DNA of 6,675 bases. Origin: Phycisphaerae bacterium. GTDB taxonomy: Bacteria; Planctomycetota; Phycisphaerae; SM23-33. Position numbers and translations under genes: made by a program. Shown here piece by piece: positions 6,050-6,675 of the stretch (position 1 is its first letter; every line of letters starts with the position of its first letter). The stretch is taken from assembly GCA_030628445.1 (NCBI GenBank), contig DAOVQV010000084.1:1-6675 (forward strand), written 5' to 3'. The notes beneath the pieces were generated by a model, which saw only the letters and a list, made by a program, of their open reading frames with translations, was not told the origin of the DNA and did no database searches.

Positions 6050-6578
6050 ACAGCAGTACGAGCGGATAGGTAGGTACCTCGACGGCGAGGCGGTTGAGCT
6101 AAGCGCCGACGAGTTGACCGTCGCCGAGCAGATTTGCACTGAGGAAGCGTCGCTCGGGTTTGTCCTGGACGCAGCGCTGCCCAAGGCGGCCGCGGACCGG
6201 GCGCGCCGGCGGCTGCGGGTACAGGTGCTTCGGCGGCGCAGGCGGGTTTGGGCGATCGGAAATACTGCCATCGCCGCAGCCGCGGCAGCGGTGCTGATCG
6301 CCAGCGCACTTTGGTTCCAATTCCCGTCCGACTCGCCGCCTGCGGCGGGGCAACCCGCCGGAAAGTCGGTGCGTCTGGAGCTACCGGCCGTACCGCAGAC
6401 CCAGACCGAAGTAGAGATAGATATGCTCGCTGAAGAGTTGAATGAGCTTACCGAGGGCATCCGCATCGTCAGTGCGGAGACCTGCGAGGATGGTGACCTG
6501 GAATCGCTTGAATGGGAGTTGGACAACTTCTGGTTGGAGGAGCTGGAAAGCTTCGAACTGGACAGCTTGCGCTTCTGA
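6036..6578 (+). CDS. Single-pass membrane protein, probable anti-sigma factor without zinc motif
   Basis: The protein has 180 residues. The N-terminal part (about 1-70) contains IGRYLDGE (11-18), resembling the first helix of cytoplasmic anti-sigma domains, and then becomes arginine-rich (55-70). One hydrophobic alanine-rich segment (about 71-94) follows. The positive charges before it predict N-inside, C-outside. The exported part starts with a proline-rich linker (97-120) and ends in a strongly acidic, Leu/Trp/Phe-spaced tail: by my count 20 Asp/Glu and only 2 Arg in 125-180. The zinc-binding HxxxCxxC signature is absent; there are only two cysteines, C34 and C150. The ATG at 6036 lies inside the sigma gene, and the 14-nt overlap suggests translational coupling. 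Role as sigma inhibitor is inferred from position, topology and the N-terminal motif. It could instead be an unrelated co-expressed membrane protein. Confidence 0.6.
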   Translation: MELDEQQYERIGRYLDGEAVELSADELTVAEQICTEEASLGFVLDAALPKAAADRARRRLRVQVLRRRRRVWAIGNTAIAAAAAAVLIASALWFQFPSDSPPAAGQPAGKSVRLELPAVPQTQTEVEIDMLAEELNELTEGIRIVSAETCEDGDLESLEWELDNFWLEELESFELDSLRF

Positions 6579-6579
6579 C

Positions 6580-6586
6580 GAGGTGA
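6580..6586 (+). promoter_or_regulatory. Ribosome binding site of the downstream lipoprotein gene
   Basis: GAGGTGA lies 6 nt before the ATG at 6593 and just after the preceding stop codon (6576-6578). It is a strong Shine-Dalgarno, and the best support that the short partial frame at the window edge is a real gene. Confidence 0.75.
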
Positions 6587-6592
6587 AAGAAC

Positions 6593-6675
6593 ATGACCAA
6601 CAGAACCCTGATAGTCCCATCTGTTGTGTTGTTGGTGTTGATGTTTTCGTGCACGGGGCCCCAGGGTCCCGGGGC
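6593..6675 (+). CDS. Probable lipoprotein, N-terminus only (cut off by window edge)
   Basis: Only 27 codons are visible. The start MTNRTLIVPS is followed by a hydrophobic stretch VVLLVLMFS and a cysteine at residue 20, then a Gly/Pro-rich sequence TGPQGPG. This is the layout of a lipoprotein signal peptide: a positive residue near the N-terminus, a hydrophobic core and a lipobox-like LMFSC. Met at -3 and Phe at -2 are less usual than Leu and Ala. It starts 14 nt after the membrane protein gene with a strong ribosome binding site, so it is very likely the third gene of the sigma operon. The mature domain is outside the window, so the function is unknown. An envelope sensor or chaperone partner of the cassette is one guess. 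Confidence 0.6.
   Translation, partial: MTNRTLIVPSVVLLVLMFSCTGPQGPG

Noticed and set aside
5249..6526. Long open frame (about 425 codons) on the minus strand opposite the sigma and membrane protein genes
   Set aside because: It is low-complexity, rich in Ser/Pro/Arg, has no family motifs and lies antisense to two well-supported genes. It looks like a by-product of GC-rich codon use.

Overview
The window is a GC-rich bacterial chromosomal segment holding two replication genes on the minus strand and the beginning of an ECF sigma factor cassette on the plus strand. The lineage guess is Planctomycetota (possibly Phycisphaerae-like). It rests on remembered sequence style: the DnaA N-terminus, and the DnaE stretches CGARGSGC and PDFDIDICQEGR followed by ITYGTLKARA. 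It is an inference, not a database result.

Positions 1-1142 (minus) encode DnaA, the replication initiator. The left edge of the window cuts off its C-terminal DNA-binding domain. Upstream of it, a 290-bp gap (1143-1432) holds a good ribosome binding site, a sigma70-like promoter and an imperfect inverted repeat. Positions 1433-4990 (minus) encode the complete 1185-residue DnaE, the replicative DNA polymerase III alpha subunit. It has intact polymerase aspartates, an apparently complete PHP metal site and a QMDLF clamp-binding motif. dnaE lies upstream of dnaA in the same direction, so the initiator and the polymerase are neighbours, although dnaA seems to have its own promoter.

Positions 4991-5467 form a divergent intergenic region with no convincing protein gene. 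It is the least ordinary part of the window. It carries a dnaE promoter and leader hairpin on the minus strand. On the plus strand it carries a promoter-like element, a stretch with strong stem-loops and a textbook intrinsic terminator, which together look like a small RNA of about 130 nt. The 3' arm of one hairpin in this candidate is exactly complementary over 9 nt to two sites in the leader of the downstream sigma gene.

Positions 5468-6675 (plus) hold a compact cassette. It consists of an ECF sigma factor, a single-pass membrane protein overlapping it by 14 nt (likely anti-sigma, without a zinc motif and with a very acidic exported tail), and the start of a probable lipoprotein 14 nt further on, cut by the right edge. 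The arrangement suggests an envelope-signalling unit: exported parts sense a stimulus and the membrane protein holds or releases the sigma factor.
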